Part shown: positions 40,519 through 52,262 of the stretch, piece by piece
Numbering within the stretch: position 1 is the stretch's first letter
Layout of the letters: every line of letters begins with the position of its first letter
Source: an uncultured Porphyromonadaceae bacterium
GTDB taxonomy: Bacteria; Bacteroidota; Bacteroidia; Bacteroidales; Muribaculaceae
Direction of reading: 5' to 3'
DNA: 64,000 nucleotides
Assembly (NCBI GenBank): GCA_947427285.1
Contig: CANEHE010000003.1
Coordinates: forward strand, 1 to 64,000
Program-made: the position numbers and the translations under genes
Notes under the pieces: generated by a model
What the model saw: the letters and a program-made list of their open reading frames with translations, nothing else
The model's database searches: none
Told to the model about the DNA's origin: nothing

Positions 40519-42536
40519 TCTGTTTCTTCTGTCTGACTGACAATCTCACCCTCCTCCGTAAAAACAGTTACGGATTCTTCCGACGGTTCTTCTGACGACG
40601 GTATCACTTCTGTCTCAGAAGAATTCTCCGGAACAGGCATAGAGCTGAAACGACGGCCTCCCGGAGTTTCCGACGGGGCAGCAAAATATCGTTCAAGATC
40701 TTCCGACACCTCTCCGAGATCGTCGGCCCAATGCCATCGGTCTCCATACCATTCGCGTTTTGGCCGTATGGACTCATACCATTGGAATCCCGGGAGAAAA
40801 TGCTGATTCTGCTTCACCATAAAGAGAGGCGTCGTAGAGCCTGTTACCTCCGGCCACATCTTTAGACGGTCAAGTTTACGATCCGACACATCCAGAGTCA
40901 AGAAACTGCTCTCCGCGTTTACCAGACGTGAATATGTGGAATCGTTGTCCTGAGGAAGGAATATGGTCTGCACATTTCCGCTGACATCAAGCCTACGAAG
41001 GTCCTTATCCTCAAACCAGGCTTTCATTTCACGTCCGGAAAGCTGATTGAAAAAGTCCTCTTCGACCAATTCCCCCATCATTCCGTAATCGGGCAACAAA
41101 GCCCAGTCGGCCGTGGAGTCATTGAAATGGACCTGAATCTCATTGCCATACACCTGCCGTTCCCCGCTCCATACAATCGGTTTGGTATACATGTAAAGAA
41201 TCGAGTCGTATTCAATCACCACCATCGAATCGGCAACTCCCTGAAGATCCTGATTGAAAAAACGAGCCCGATGAAAAGCTCTCGCCACATGAAATTCTTT
41301 TGGGATCATCGCAGAACTGTCGCGAGTCAATATGGGTCTGACCTCCGGGAGAGAATCAATGGCGACAGAATCTCCCGCTACCGTATCGGGTGGAAGCGGA
41401 GGGAACACCATCCGTGTCTCTATGAATGTCAGAATAGTATCGGCCCTCAGGAAGAGCGTGTCAGGCCTTGAATACTCCATAAGGATCGGATAAGATGATG
41501 CCAATGCCTCACGGGTGGAGTCGTTATACATGGCAAATCCACCTACAAGAGTCGTCTTGTGGGCCGTGTCGGTCAAAACCACCGGGGCCGGGATTTTTCC
41601 GGCATCGCGGTAGCTGTACGCCCGGCTTATCCGCGTGGCCTTGTCATAGATTATAGAATCCCCTTCAAGCGTAGTGACATTATTGTTGCTGTCCCGGTGA
41701 ATGATTGTGGAACGGGAGTTCATCACCGCAATGTCGGAAGCAGTATTATACCATCCTGTTTTTGTAAGTATGGTATCGTTCTCACCTACGATTTTCGTCG
41801 GACTTACAATATTGGCGATATGAGTGGCAGTATTATAGAGAAGCGTGTCGGTAAGCATACGAAAGCCGTCACGGTTATTTACCAATACCACATCATGATA
41901 GAACTCGGCCTCCTTTGTAGAGGGGGAATACTGCCCGTAGAGAGAAGTGAGAGTGTTGACCTTGTCATCGATACGTCCCCCGTAGGCATACCATCCCAAC
42001 TCCATGTTGAGGTCATAGTCGAGAGAATCCGTAGTCAACGTCACATCACGGTTAATCATTCTTACAGTACGCTCTGATGGCCCGCATCTAAGGCGCGCCC
42101 TGCGCTCGTCACCGTTGTAGAAAAGCTTGTCGGCATATACGAAAAGTGTGTCTCCCTGCTGCATCTTCACATGTCCGAAAGCATCAAGGGAATTCAACTG
42201 CGGATAGTAATAGGCAGAATCGCAGAACATCCACATACCACCCTGACGGAATCTCACGTCCCCCTTCACTATCTGGTGTTCCTCTATATCCCCCTCCCGG
42301 CGATACAGCGAATCCGCCTGCTCAAGAAACACCTTGTCCTGACGATACCGGTTTGCCGAAGGTATCTCGGGATGAATGGGACGCGTCGGTTTAGGACGGG
42401 TATATGTCTCCACCGGCGCAGTCTTTCTTTTTTTGGCATTCTGGGCAGTGACAATCGAAGTAAGCATGACTGAAGCCACGGCAACCGTCACAGCCACCGC
42501 CAGCCATCTCATCGGGGAAATCCTCAGACTCCGCAT
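40515..42536 (-). CDS. OstA-like (LptA/LptD N-terminal-like) protein
   Basis: 673 aa; OstA-like repeats (VKGDVRFRQGGMWMFCDSAYYYPQLNSLDAFGHVKMQQGDTLFVYADKLFYNGD); 4-nt overlap with mutL. Confidence 0.85.
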   Translation of the reverse strand: MRSLRISPMRWLAVAVTVAVASVMLTSIVTAQNAKKRKTAPVETYTRPKPTRPIHPEIPSANRYRQDKVFLEQADSLYRREGDIEEHQIVKGDVRFRQGGMWMFCDSAYYYPQLNSLDAFGHVKMQQGDTLFVYADKLFYNGDERRARLRCGPSERTVRMINRDVTLTTDSLDYDLNMELGWYAYGGRIDDKVNTLTSLYGQYSPSTKEAEFYHDVVLVNNRDGFRMLTDTLLYNTATHIANIVSPTKIVGENDTILTKTGWYNTASDIAVMNSRSTIIHRDSNNNVTTLEGDSIIYDKATRISRAYSYRDAGKIPAPVVLTDTAHKTTLVGGFAMYNDSTREALASSYPILMEYSRPDTLFLRADTILTFIETRMVFPPLPPDTVAGDSVAIDSLPEVRPILTRDSSAMIPKEFHVARAFHRARFFNQDLQGVADSMVVIEYDSILYMYTKPIVWSGERQVYGNEIQVHFNDSTADWALLPDYGMMGELVEEDFFNQLSGREMKAWFEDKDLRRLDVSGNVQTIFLPQDNDSTYSRLVNAESSFLTLDVSDRKLDRLKMWPEVTGSTTPLFMVKQNQHFLPGFQWYESIRPKREWYGDRWHWADDLGEVSEDLERYFAAPSETPGGRRFSSMPVPENSSETEVIPSSEEPSEESVTVFTEEGEIVSQTEETE

Positions 42537-42569
42537 ACCTTCATCTCCTGATCTGAAACGCGGACTACA

Positions 42570-43922
42570 TCACTTGGCAGTCCAACCCTTGTATCGGAAA
42601 TCGCAATTGTCCCAGCCGTCCTCGATCCTCACGTATGTCTCTTTTATTTTCTTCTCTACCCATTCATTGACGATCTCATCTTTCCGATATGTCTCATACA
42701 TCTGTTTGAGAAGATTATAGTCATCGCTCAGATTTGCCCTGTGGCCATCGGTGCGTCGGGCCAGACGCACAATTGCCACCACGTCCTTGTTGCGCTTGGG
42801 ATCCTTCATAATGAAAGCCTCGGAGATATCACCCTCCTTCATAGACTCGATGTGACGGGCTACTTCCTGTGGAAGATCCTGCATCTCAAATCTTGAACTT
42901 CCGGTTTTCTGATTTACCATCAGACCCTTGTTATTGCGCGTATCCTTATCCTGCGATATGTATCGCGCAGCCTCCTCAAAAGGTATTTTTCCGGCCACAA
43001 TCTCCTTGCGGAGTGAATCCAGACGGTTGACAGCGGAAGTCAGTTCCTGTGTGGACACTTTCGGAGTGAGGAGAATATGCCTTACATTCGCCTGATCACC
43101 ACGCTTCTCTATAAGCTGTATTATATGAAAGCCATACTCGGTCTCCACAATACGGCTTACTTTCTTCGGATCGGAAAGATTGAAAGCCACTGCAGAAAAC
43201 TCAGGCACGAAGTCAGCCCGGCTGTGAAATCCAAGTTCGCCACCCTGCATGTTCGAACCATCCTCACTATACATTATGGCAAGAGTGTGAAAATCCGATT
43301 CCCCACGGTTTATACGATCCGAATAGTCGCGTAAACGTGCCTTCACATCCTCTATCTCCTGTTGGGGTATGGTCGGATTGATCGTGATGATCTGGGCCTC
43401 CACCTGCATAGGAACAAACGGGATGCTGTCCGGAGGAAGTTTATCGAAATATTTCCTTACATCGGCCGGGATTGCCTTGACATTCTTTGTCAAGGAATTC
43501 TGAACCTGATCAATAATATACTGGGTTTTCATCACCTCCGTGAGCTGATCGCGCAACTGTGGAAGCGATTTGCGGAAATATTCCTCTACTTTTTCTCTTG
43601 AGCCGAGATTGGCGATAAAGAAATTTATACGCTTCTCCACCGCACTGTTCACCTGTGCCGCAGGTGCCTCGATGGTGTCAAGTTTCGCCTGATGGAGATA
43701 TAGTTTCTCCACTGCCATCTGTTCCGGAATGGCACAGAACGGATTCCCCGGAGGAAGAGCTCCCTCGCTGCGTAACTGTGAATATTGTTCTTCCACATCG
43801 GAGCGGAAAATCGCCTCGTCACCTACCACCCAGGCCACCTCGTCGATGATGTTGGTCTTGGTCTGCGCCACAGCAGCTATCGCAGCAGCCGCAAACACTA
43901 TGCCTATAGTCTTAAGTCTCAC
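42570..43922 (-). CDS. SurA-like periplasmic peptidyl-prolyl isomerase (parvulin)
   Basis: 450 aa; signal peptide; parvulin motifs SEDGSNMQGGELGFHSRADFVPEFSAVAF, VRHILLTPK. Confidence 0.9.
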   Translation of the reverse strand: MRLKTIGIVFAAAAIAAVAQTKTNIIDEVAWVVGDEAIFRSDVEEQYSQLRSEGALPPGNPFCAIPEQMAVEKLYLHQAKLDTIEAPAAQVNSAVEKRINFFIANLGSREKVEEYFRKSLPQLRDQLTEVMKTQYIIDQVQNSLTKNVKAIPADVRKYFDKLPPDSIPFVPMQVEAQIITINPTIPQQEIEDVKARLRDYSDRINRGESDFHTLAIMYSEDGSNMQGGELGFHSRADFVPEFSAVAFNLSDPKKVSRIVETEYGFHIIQLIEKRGDQANVRHILLTPKVSTQELTSAVNRLDSLRKEIVAGKIPFEEAARYISQDKDTRNNKGLMVNQKTGSSRFEMQDLPQEVARHIESMKEGDISEAFIMKDPKRNKDVVAIVRLARRTDGHRANLSDDYNLLKQMYETYRKDEIVNEWVEKKIKETYVRIEDGWDNCDFRYKGWTAK

Positions 43923-43961
43923 TTTATGTCGGGATTATTTATATTTTCTAAACTTTGTTTT

Positions 43962-44915
43962 TCAATTTCCTGTTTTTGCAACCACAGGGTCAGTGGCCGG
44001 AAGCAACGGACGGAGCATCTTATGTCTTACCGGATCGAAACTCTCTTGTTTCAGACGTCCTGACTTGACGGCATTGTCAAACAACGACTGCATCAGACGT
44101 CGGTCAGAGTCCCGTTTTCCCTGTTGCATAATCATCTCCCGGATCTGTTCCTCCGCAAAAGAATAGGGCATCACGTCTCCGCTTTTCAGATATTCCGATA
44201 TATGGAGAAAATATGTGGATCCGTTATATTCCGTTTCAAAATTGACTGTAGACTCCACAAAAGCATCTGCATCATAAAATCTGTATGGTATCTGGTCAGC
44301 CACCGTTTCCCAGTCCACCCACCGGTCTACGAACCAGTCATACTGCATAGCTCCTTTCAAGCCGTACTTTTCCAGTTTGTCCACACTTTCCCTGGTGGCG
44401 GCATACACCCATTGACGCACATTTTCAATGCGGTCGGCATTCGACGGCACTTTTATATAGATGCCTTTGATCACAGGATGCTCCAGACGCATGTCATCGG
44501 CATGAGCCTCATAATAGCTTTTTATATCGGCATCGCGCACCGCAAACTGCGCGTCATTTTTCATCCTTTTCCTGTACTCCATCATTATAAGCCGATTCCG
44601 GTAGTCCGCCACCATACGATCGATACGTTCCATATCGGGAAGATTTTCCGAGGCTACATCTATAAGAAGCATATCCTGAATCCAGGAATCCACAATCGAA
44701 TTGAACATGGCAACACTGTCTGTCTCTGCCAATCCCTCCGGGATCCGACGTACCACATCGGAAAGCATCAGCGAGGAGTCTCCCACGCTCAGCAACGCGA
44801 CATCTCCGGATACCGGAGTGGATTCACTCTTCTCGCATCCCCCCAGAACCATGGAAAACATCGCTACCGACAATATAACGTATATCTGAGAAAAGCATTT
44901 CATCTCAATCTGCAA
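43962..44915 (-). CDS. SurA-like lipoprotein, probably lacking a parvulin core
   Basis: 317 aa; MFSMVLGGCEKS lipobox; no clear GGELG motif. Confidence 0.7.
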   Translation of the reverse strand: MQIEMKCFSQIYVILSVAMFSMVLGGCEKSESTPVSGDVALLSVGDSSLMLSDVVRRIPEGLAETDSVAMFNSIVDSWIQDMLLIDVASENLPDMERIDRMVADYRNRLIMMEYRKRMKNDAQFAVRDADIKSYYEAHADDMRLEHPVIKGIYIKVPSNADRIENVRQWVYAATRESVDKLEKYGLKGAMQYDWFVDRWVDWETVADQIPYRFYDADAFVESTVNFETEYNGSTYFLHISEYLKSGDVMPYSFAEEQIREMIMQQGKRDSDRRLMQSLFDNAVKSGRLKQESFDPVRHKMLRPLLPATDPVVAKTGN

Positions 44916-45070
44916 AGGTAATCATTTTTTTTGAATCTGTCCTTATATCAATTCGCCCGCTCTCTGCCATACATATCGCAGGCGGCCAGACCATACAGGT
45001 CGGACCGCCAGGAATATGTTTCATTCAAACGCAAGATCTCGGAATCTGATTCCGGATCTGTAACCGGATA

Positions 45071-47008
45071 TCACTTCACCTTTTTCAAGACCTTCTGGTT
45101 TACCTTTACAGGATATTTCCGTTTCAGTTCCTCCGTCCATTGTTCGGAAAGAAGATTCTGATAGTCGGTGGTGACTTGTCCCCGTACGTCATCCACTTCC
45201 TCGGGCTGATCCACCACACGAGGCTCATACATGAACATTACCGTATATCTCGATGACTTAGGCTGCGCCTCCGGGCCATCGAACACGAGATAGTCCACCA
45301 TGGCATTGGCTCCCTTCGGCACCGACACACGGTCGATCTGTATCTTGCCGGGGAATGCTTTGCGTACCTTATATACCATCGAGTCTACAGGGAGCGTTGC
45401 CATAAGTTCTTTTGCAGCGGAAGCAATGCTGTCATCAGCAGCCTGTACCAACCAGCCTTTGGCATGTGGACGATCCCATTTATAGTCCGCACGGTGGGCA
45501 TTGAAATAAGCCTTGAGACCTTCTGTGTCGCGAGCAGCCTTGTCCCAGACTTTGCGGACACTTGCCTCATAGAGCAGACTGCCGTCGCGATATTCGTTGA
45601 GAAGGTTTCTATAGTCCGGCTCCTCTGCAGCCAGACGTTCCATCTCGGCATCAGCAGCCTTACGGTTTATTGTCCACATACGGAATCTGTCAAACTGACT
45701 AAGAGCAGCCTGCGGGTTCGGGATAACCATACGATTCATTCCGGAGAAGAAATCCCGGCGTGTGATTTTCCTCACGGGTTTCTTACCGAGAGTCATTAGG
45801 GTCACATCGGCCTCCGGGCCATCGGCAAACCGCACATAAAACAGCGAATCGAGTCCGTTCTTCTCAATGTAGGCGGTCATCTCGGCAAAGGGAGCCTCAA
45901 GTACCTGACCGTTATGTCGGGCAAGAAGATTATTTGTCTGCCTTTCCATCACCATATTGAAACGCGGATCCTGAGCATTGTGAATACGGTTGAACACCAA
46001 TGATTTTATCTCATCGCGATCTGGAGCCGGAGCACTTTGGTGCCGCATGATGATATGCCATCCGAACTGAGTCCTTACAGGTTCGGATATCTCACCGTCG
46101 GCAAGCGCGAAAGCGGCCTCATCAAATTCGGGTATCATTTCTCCGGCAGAAAACCATGACAGACGGCCATCCTGACGTGCCGAAGCCTTATCATCGGAAT
46201 TTTCACGAGCCACCATACCAAATTGACCCGGATTAGCCTTTACCACAGCATACAGACTGTCTATCTCCTGTTTTGCCTTGGCCTGCATTTCCGGAGAAGC
46301 ACTCTGGGGCACCATTTTCAGTATATGGGAAGCAAGAACCTTACCACATGCCGGGCGATGTTTGGCTCCCATTATTATATGCATTGTATTAGGGGTCTCC
46401 ACCACCTCGGATATTTTCCCTTCCGGCAGGGTAAACACCTCTTTTTCGAAAGCGTAAGGAAATTTGCCTACAGTAATGTAACTCATCAGACCACCTTTGT
46501 CGGCCGAACCCTTGTCATCGGAATATCTGGCGGCAAGCTCACTCCAGGAGGCACCGGCTGCCACAGCCTGACGTATAGAATCAAGCGAGGCACGGGAACC
46601 ATCATTCGAAGCCCCCATCTTCTTGAATTTCATTATATGTTTCGCCTGGGCCTCCTCCCGACTCCAATCGAAATATTCATCTACAAGCGAATATATATAT
46701 GTAGAATCAGCCATATACGGAGCAGCCAGCTCAGCTCTGTATTGTTCCATCTCCTTTCGGAAAGCCGGAAGGGTGTCCAGACGGTCAGCAAGCGCATCAG
46801 CCACTTTGAGCTTATAGAGCTTGAACATCTCGACATATTCGTCAAGAGGCTGGGCCTCCAGCTGCTGGCGACTGTTCTTGTGGAAAAGATATTCAAATTC
46901 AGATAGTGGCACATCGACGCCGTTGACTGTCATGATCACCGGGTCTTTTGCGGCCCACGCCAACGCTACTGCGGCGACAGCGGATACTGCCAGAAATGGC
47001 TTTTTCAT
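45071..47008 (-). CDS. SurA-like peptidyl-prolyl isomerase with parvulin domains
   Basis: 645 aa; YSDDKGSADKGGLMSYITVGKFPYAFEKEVF and NSDDKASARQDGRLSWFSAGEMIPEFDEAAF. Confidence 0.9.
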   Translation of the reverse strand: MKKPFLAVSAVAAVALAWAAKDPVIMTVNGVDVPLSEFEYLFHKNSRQQLEAQPLDEYVEMFKLYKLKVADALADRLDTLPAFRKEMEQYRAELAAPYMADSTYIYSLVDEYFDWSREEAQAKHIMKFKKMGASNDGSRASLDSIRQAVAAGASWSELAARYSDDKGSADKGGLMSYITVGKFPYAFEKEVFTLPEGKISEVVETPNTMHIIMGAKHRPACGKVLASHILKMVPQSASPEMQAKAKQEIDSLYAVVKANPGQFGMVARENSDDKASARQDGRLSWFSAGEMIPEFDEAAFALADGEISEPVRTQFGWHIIMRHQSAPAPDRDEIKSLVFNRIHNAQDPRFNMVMERQTNNLLARHNGQVLEAPFAEMTAYIEKNGLDSLFYVRFADGPEADVTLMTLGKKPVRKITRRDFFSGMNRMVIPNPQAALSQFDRFRMWTINRKAADAEMERLAAEEPDYRNLLNEYRDGSLLYEASVRKVWDKAARDTEGLKAYFNAHRADYKWDRPHAKGWLVQAADDSIASAAKELMATLPVDSMVYKVRKAFPGKIQIDRVSVPKGANAMVDYLVFDGPEAQPKSSRYTVMFMYEPRVVDQPEEVDDVRGQVTTDYQNLLSEQWTEELKRKYPVKVNQKVLKKVK

Positions 47009-47085
47009 ATTGTATCAGGTTGATTTATACTTTAATATAGGCATAGCAGAAAACCGACGCAGAAATAAATTACAAGCATTCTGAT

Positions 47086-47129
47086 AAAAAGCCGGAATTC
47101 CGTCCCTCTTTCAGTAACGGAATCCCGGC
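47086..47129 (-). terminator. Rho-independent terminator after the guaB/cytidylyltransferase operon
   Basis: Minus strand GCCGGGATTCCGT...ACGGAATTCCGGC followed by TTTTT. Confidence 0.8.
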
Positions 47130-47167
47130 CTATAAATTGTATATGTACTAATTTTTACCAGTATTAC

Positions 47168-47878
47168 TTATAGATTCACTTTCCCGGTATCTATCAGATA
47201 AGCCAGATAGTCATAATCCTCGGGTTCGTCAAGATCGAAACACAAATGCTCCATCACATAGACTAAGGCACGTTCCGAAACTGCCCGCGGATGCTCACAT
47301 TCAAGAGCCGAACGACGATAAACATATATAGATCCGTTGATGTCATAGACTTTCGGACAGGTCTGTCTGGAGTCAAAACATCCGTTGGCCACCTCCCGGA
47401 AATATCCGTTCTCCTTTTGCTCAACCATATTGAAATACGGATTCCTCCGGCATGGACTGACACTGAAAAGAGTCAAAGCATCCGGATTATCACGCATGAT
47501 CGTCAGACAGCGGTCTATGTCTTCCTGTGTGCGGAGAGGAGAAGTGACATCAAGGTCTATCACAAAATCATAACGTTCCCCCCTTTTGCGTTCCATATAT
47601 TCCACAGCGTCACGTATCGCCTCCACTTTCCCGACAGTATCGTTGGCAAGCCAATCTGGACGGATATAGTCATCTGGCAATCCCTCGGCCTTGCCTACTG
47701 CACGAATTGCATCGCTGTCAGTAGACAATATAAGATCCGCCCCACATTTTTCAGCAAATCTCTTCGCTGCATCGGCTGTGTAGGCCAGCAACGGCCTCCC
47801 TCCGACAGGTTTTATGTTTTTACCGGGAATACCTTTCGACCCTCCCCGGGCACAGACTGTGATCAGAATCTTTTCCAT
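47168..47878 (-). CDS. Acylneuraminate cytidylyltransferase-like protein
   Basis: CARGGSKGIPGKNIKPVGGRPLLAYTADAAK; DVTSPLRTQEDIDRCL. Confidence 0.9.
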   Translation of the reverse strand: MEKILITVCARGGSKGIPGKNIKPVGGRPLLAYTADAAKRFAEKCGADLILSTDSDAIRAVGKAEGLPDDYIRPDWLANDTVGKVEAIRDAVEYMERKRGERYDFVIDLDVTSPLRTQEDIDRCLTIMRDNPDALTLFSVSPCRRNPYFNMVEQKENGYFREVANGCFDSRQTCPKVYDINGSIYVYRRSALECEHPRAVSERALVYVMEHLCFDLDEPEDYDYLAYLIDTGKVNL

Positions 47879-47895
47879 ATCGTCTGAACCCAATA

Positions 47896-49434
<1,539 letters not shown>

Positions 49435-49487
49435 TCAAAAACATTCCGGAAACATCGAAGGCGTAGATTTGACCATAAAACCGCAGT

Positions 49488-49503
49488 TATAATCCGGATT
49501 ATA
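49488..49503. repeat. 16-bp perfect palindrome upstream of guaB promoter
   Basis: TATAATCCGGATTATA, flanked by AAACCG...CGGTTT. Confidence 0.85.
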
Positions 49504-49531
49504 CCATTATCCGGTTTGAAAACATTATTAG

Positions 49532-49569
49532 AAAAAATGCCGGGAAACACGTTTACGTCTTCCCGACAT
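49532..49569 (-). terminator. Strong Rho-independent terminator of ncRNA candidate 2
   Basis: Minus strand ATGTCGGGAAgacgtaaacgtgTTTCCCGGCAT then TTTTT. Confidence 0.85.
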
Positions 49570-49809
49570 TCTGTGACACTTCTCGCTTCTTCCGGTAATT
49601 GACATTCCAGCACCCCCTATATGCCGGTCACTGCTCCTCGTTCGGTTCGCACCGTGTGATGAAAGAATTCCACGGACTCCGTTGCCGGGAGTCGGGAAAA
49701 CCTAAAGAGTTCTCGCATTGCCCCGGAAAAGCGGTGTCTGGACGTTTCACAAGTCAGAATTAGGACTTTACAGACAATACGGTCAATTCACTATATTTTC
49801 ACTATTTTT
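49532..49809 (-). ncRNA. Candidate structured noncoding RNA 2 (class unknown)
   Basis: Minus-strand TAATTTTG at 49816-49823 and terminator at 49532-49569; no supported ORF; internal hairpins AAGTC/GACTT and GACTCC/GGAGTC. Confidence 0.5.
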
Positions 49810-49815
49810 CAAGCG

Positions 49816-49823
49816 CAAAATTA
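49816..49823 (-). promoter_or_regulatory. -7 promoter box TAATTTTG of ncRNA candidate 2
   Basis: CAAAATTA on + strand. Confidence 0.5.
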
Positions 49824-49925
49824 CTGCTTTTTCCACCATTATCCCCCTGAAACCGTTAATTACAGTTAACTCATAGTTAAATATATATATAGAAGACACC
49901 GATATAATATATCGGCATCCACAAT

Positions 49926-49947
49926 AACAGTAAGCCGTCTTACTGTT
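49926..49947 (-). terminator. Hairpin spanning the stop codon of the DUF6048-like gene
   Basis: AACAGTAAG-ccgt-CTTACTGTT, 9-bp perfect stem; a second palindrome CCGATATAATATATCGG follows at 49899-49915. Confidence 0.5.
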
Positions 49948-50764
49948 CCTCGGGAAGGGTTGTCGGTGAATCAGCCTCCTTTTTTGAAAGAGGTATTGTA
50001 TATATCGCAGAAAAGGTAAATGATAACGGTGAACCCGCACCATATCCCGGAATGAACCAGGGCTGGGAATTGCTTCCAGGACTGGTGTGAAACTTTACAT
50101 GATATCGGCCAGTCCATCCCAATGAGAAGCCCTTCACAATCTTAACCTTAACACCGGCAAGAATCTCACCATAGAAGGCCGACGCCTTCTGACCGGTAAT
50201 CGAGAAGTGATCTGTCTGATCCCAGTAGCCGGATGAAACCGTGATGTCGTTGATGTCGTAGGAAAACGATGAAAACCCGGCTCGCAGACCAAGAAAAACC
50301 TGATAATCCGGTGACGATTTGTAAAGAAAATTATAATTGATCCCCAACTTGGCATAGAAAGCAGGCTTGGCTACGTATGTGAAGTTACCTGTTTCCGGGG
50401 TAGTCTTTCCAAACCCGACACCGGCTTCAATCACAGGAACAAACCAGTTATGAAGAGAAAGTTCTGCAAACGCGTCAAAACTGGCATGCTTCTGGCCTGC
50501 AGCCAGCATCACTGCGTCAAAGAAATTTACACCTACGCTCAACGAAGTGAGCAACGGATATTTCGGACCCGATGAGGGCTTCGCCACTGTGTCAAGATCC
50601 GTAAGGAACTCCACCGGTTCCTTCAGTGGATTGCCATGTTTGTCATAATAATATAGTTTGGGCTTCTCAGGCTTTTTGTCGTCAGTCTCCACAGGTGTCA
50701 CCTTCCTCTGGGCAAAAACAGTCAGTGGAAGTATGGCCATAAGAAGAAGCAGTATCCGTCGCAT
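49940..50764 (-). CDS. DUF6048-like outer-membrane beta-barrel-type protein (start probably MRRILLLLMAI)
   Basis: Signal peptide; repeated aromatic/beta pattern. Confidence 0.65.
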   Translation of the reverse strand: MRRILLLLMAILPLTVFAQRKVTPVETDDKKPEKPKLYYYDKHGNPLKEPVEFLTDLDTVAKPSSGPKYPLLTSLSVGVNFFDAVMLAAGQKHASFDAFAELSLHNWFVPVIEAGVGFGKTTPETGNFTYVAKPAFYAKLGINYNFLYKSSPDYQVFLGLRAGFSSFSYDINDITVSSGYWDQTDHFSITGQKASAFYGEILAGVKVKIVKGFSLGWTGRYHVKFHTSPGSNSQPWFIPGYGAGSPLSFTFSAIYTIPLSKKEADSPTTLPEEQ

Positions 50765-50768
50765 CGGT

Positions 50769-51284
50769 TCAAGGTGCTGTAGTGTCATCGACACGGAAAT
50801 ATATGAATATATTGGTGATATTGGCATTGGTGATCCGACCGTCGGGACAGCTCACGGAATCTATGAAATGAGTGGTATGCGACACACGGACATTATCGTA
50901 GATATAGACAGCTCCACAAGCCGAGCTGACAAACTGCGGCACAATGTCGTATGTAAATGTGAGCGTATCTCTCATATCCTGACTGGCAAGCAACTTCTGA
51001 AGATATTGTATCACGTAGGTAGTAGAACCCTCATCTATACGAAAAGGGAGAAAGGTCTGGGATACATTGACCGCCGAATCAAGAAGTATACTGTCGCCCG
51101 GAGCACCGATACCATAAATTGACAACGAATCAATGCTCACGGACTGCGGCTCCAATGCTGACGACATAAAGGCCGCCAACGGAAGTGAATTCTTATTTCC
51201 CTCGCATTCGTCGGACGCACATCCCTGAATCACCGCAAAAAGCAATGGAAAAGCGAACACAAGATATAGATGCGGTTTTCCCAT
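50769..51284 (-). CDS. DUF6452-like lipoprotein
   Basis: 171 aa; AVIQGCASDECEGNKNSLPLAAF lipobox. Confidence 0.65.
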   Translation of the reverse strand: MGKPHLYLVFAFPLLFAVIQGCASDECEGNKNSLPLAAFMSSALEPQSVSIDSLSIYGIGAPGDSILLDSAVNVSQTFLPFRIDEGSTTYVIQYLQKLLASQDMRDTLTFTYDIVPQFVSSACGAVYIYDNVRVSHTTHFIDSVSCPDGRITNANITNIFIYFRVDDTTAP

Positions 51285-52234
51285 CAGAATTCCTCCGCAA
51301 TAAGATAATTGTTACGTTCCGGGCTGTTTCGTGTGATCAGTTCTCCGATAAAACCGGTAAGAAAAAACTGAAGTCCCATCACCATGCAGGCCAGCGAGAG
51401 ATAGAAATACACCGACTTCGTGGCATAGAAATGATACGTGTCGGAAGCCATGCTGACGCATTTCAACACAAGCACTATAAATATGGCGATAAATCCTATC
51501 ATGAACATCAATGATCCAAGAAGGCCGAAAAGATGCATCGGTTTTATACCGAATTTTGTCTGGAACCACAGTGTCCCGAGGTCGAGATAACCATTTACAA
51601 ACCTGTCAAGTCCAAATTTAGTGACACCGTATTTACGCGCCTGATGATGGACTGCCTTCTCTCCGATGCAGGTATAACCGGCGTTCTTTGCCAGATAGGG
51701 AATATATCGGTGCATATCGCCGTATACCTCTATATGCTTCACGACCTCCCTTCTATATGCCTTGAGTCCGCAGTTGAAATCATGAAGGTTACGGATTCCG
51801 CTCACCCGTCTTGCCGTGGCATTGAACAGTTTTGTAGGAATCGTTTTCGACAGCGGGTCGTAACGTTTTTTCTTCCAGCCCGACACAAGGTCATAACCCT
51901 CCTCCTTAACCATACGGTAAAGTTCGGGAATCTCGTCGGGAGAGTCCTGGAGGTCTGCGTCCATTGTGATAACCACATCTCCCTGAGCACGACGGAAACC
52001 GGTGTTGAGTGCCGGCGACTTGCCATAATTGCGGGAAAAAGCCACCCCATGCACATTGGGATCCGAAGCCGAAAGTTGACGGATCACTTCCCAGGAAGCA
52101 TCTGTAGATCCATCATTGATGAACAGAATCTCGTATGTGAAATCATTCTCTTTCATCACACGTTGTATCCAGGACGTGAGTTCAGGGAGTGATTCAGCCT
52201 CGTTAAAAAGAGGGACAACGATTGATATATCCAT
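51284..52234 (-). CDS. Glycosyltransferase family 2 (DPM1/GtrB-like) with C-terminal TMs
   Basis: SIVVPLFNEAESLPEL; DADLQDSPDEIPELY. Confidence 0.93.
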   Translation of the reverse strand: MDISIVVPLFNEAESLPELTSWIQRVMKENDFTYEILFINDGSTDASWEVIRQLSASDPNVHGVAFSRNYGKSPALNTGFRRAQGDVVITMDADLQDSPDEIPELYRMVKEEGYDLVSGWKKKRYDPLSKTIPTKLFNATARRVSGIRNLHDFNCGLKAYRREVVKHIEVYGDMHRYIPYLAKNAGYTCIGEKAVHHQARKYGVTKFGLDRFVNGYLDLGTLWFQTKFGIKPMHLFGLLGSLMFMIGFIAIFIVLVLKCVSMASDTYHFYATKSVYFYLSLACMVMGLQFFLTGFIGELITRNSPERNNYLIAEEF

Positions 52235-52262
52235 TTGATTTAAAGAGAGATGTAATTATTAT

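Noticed and set aside
44124-44921. 265-aa + strand ORF
   Set aside because: Antisense to the SurA-like lipoprotein gene
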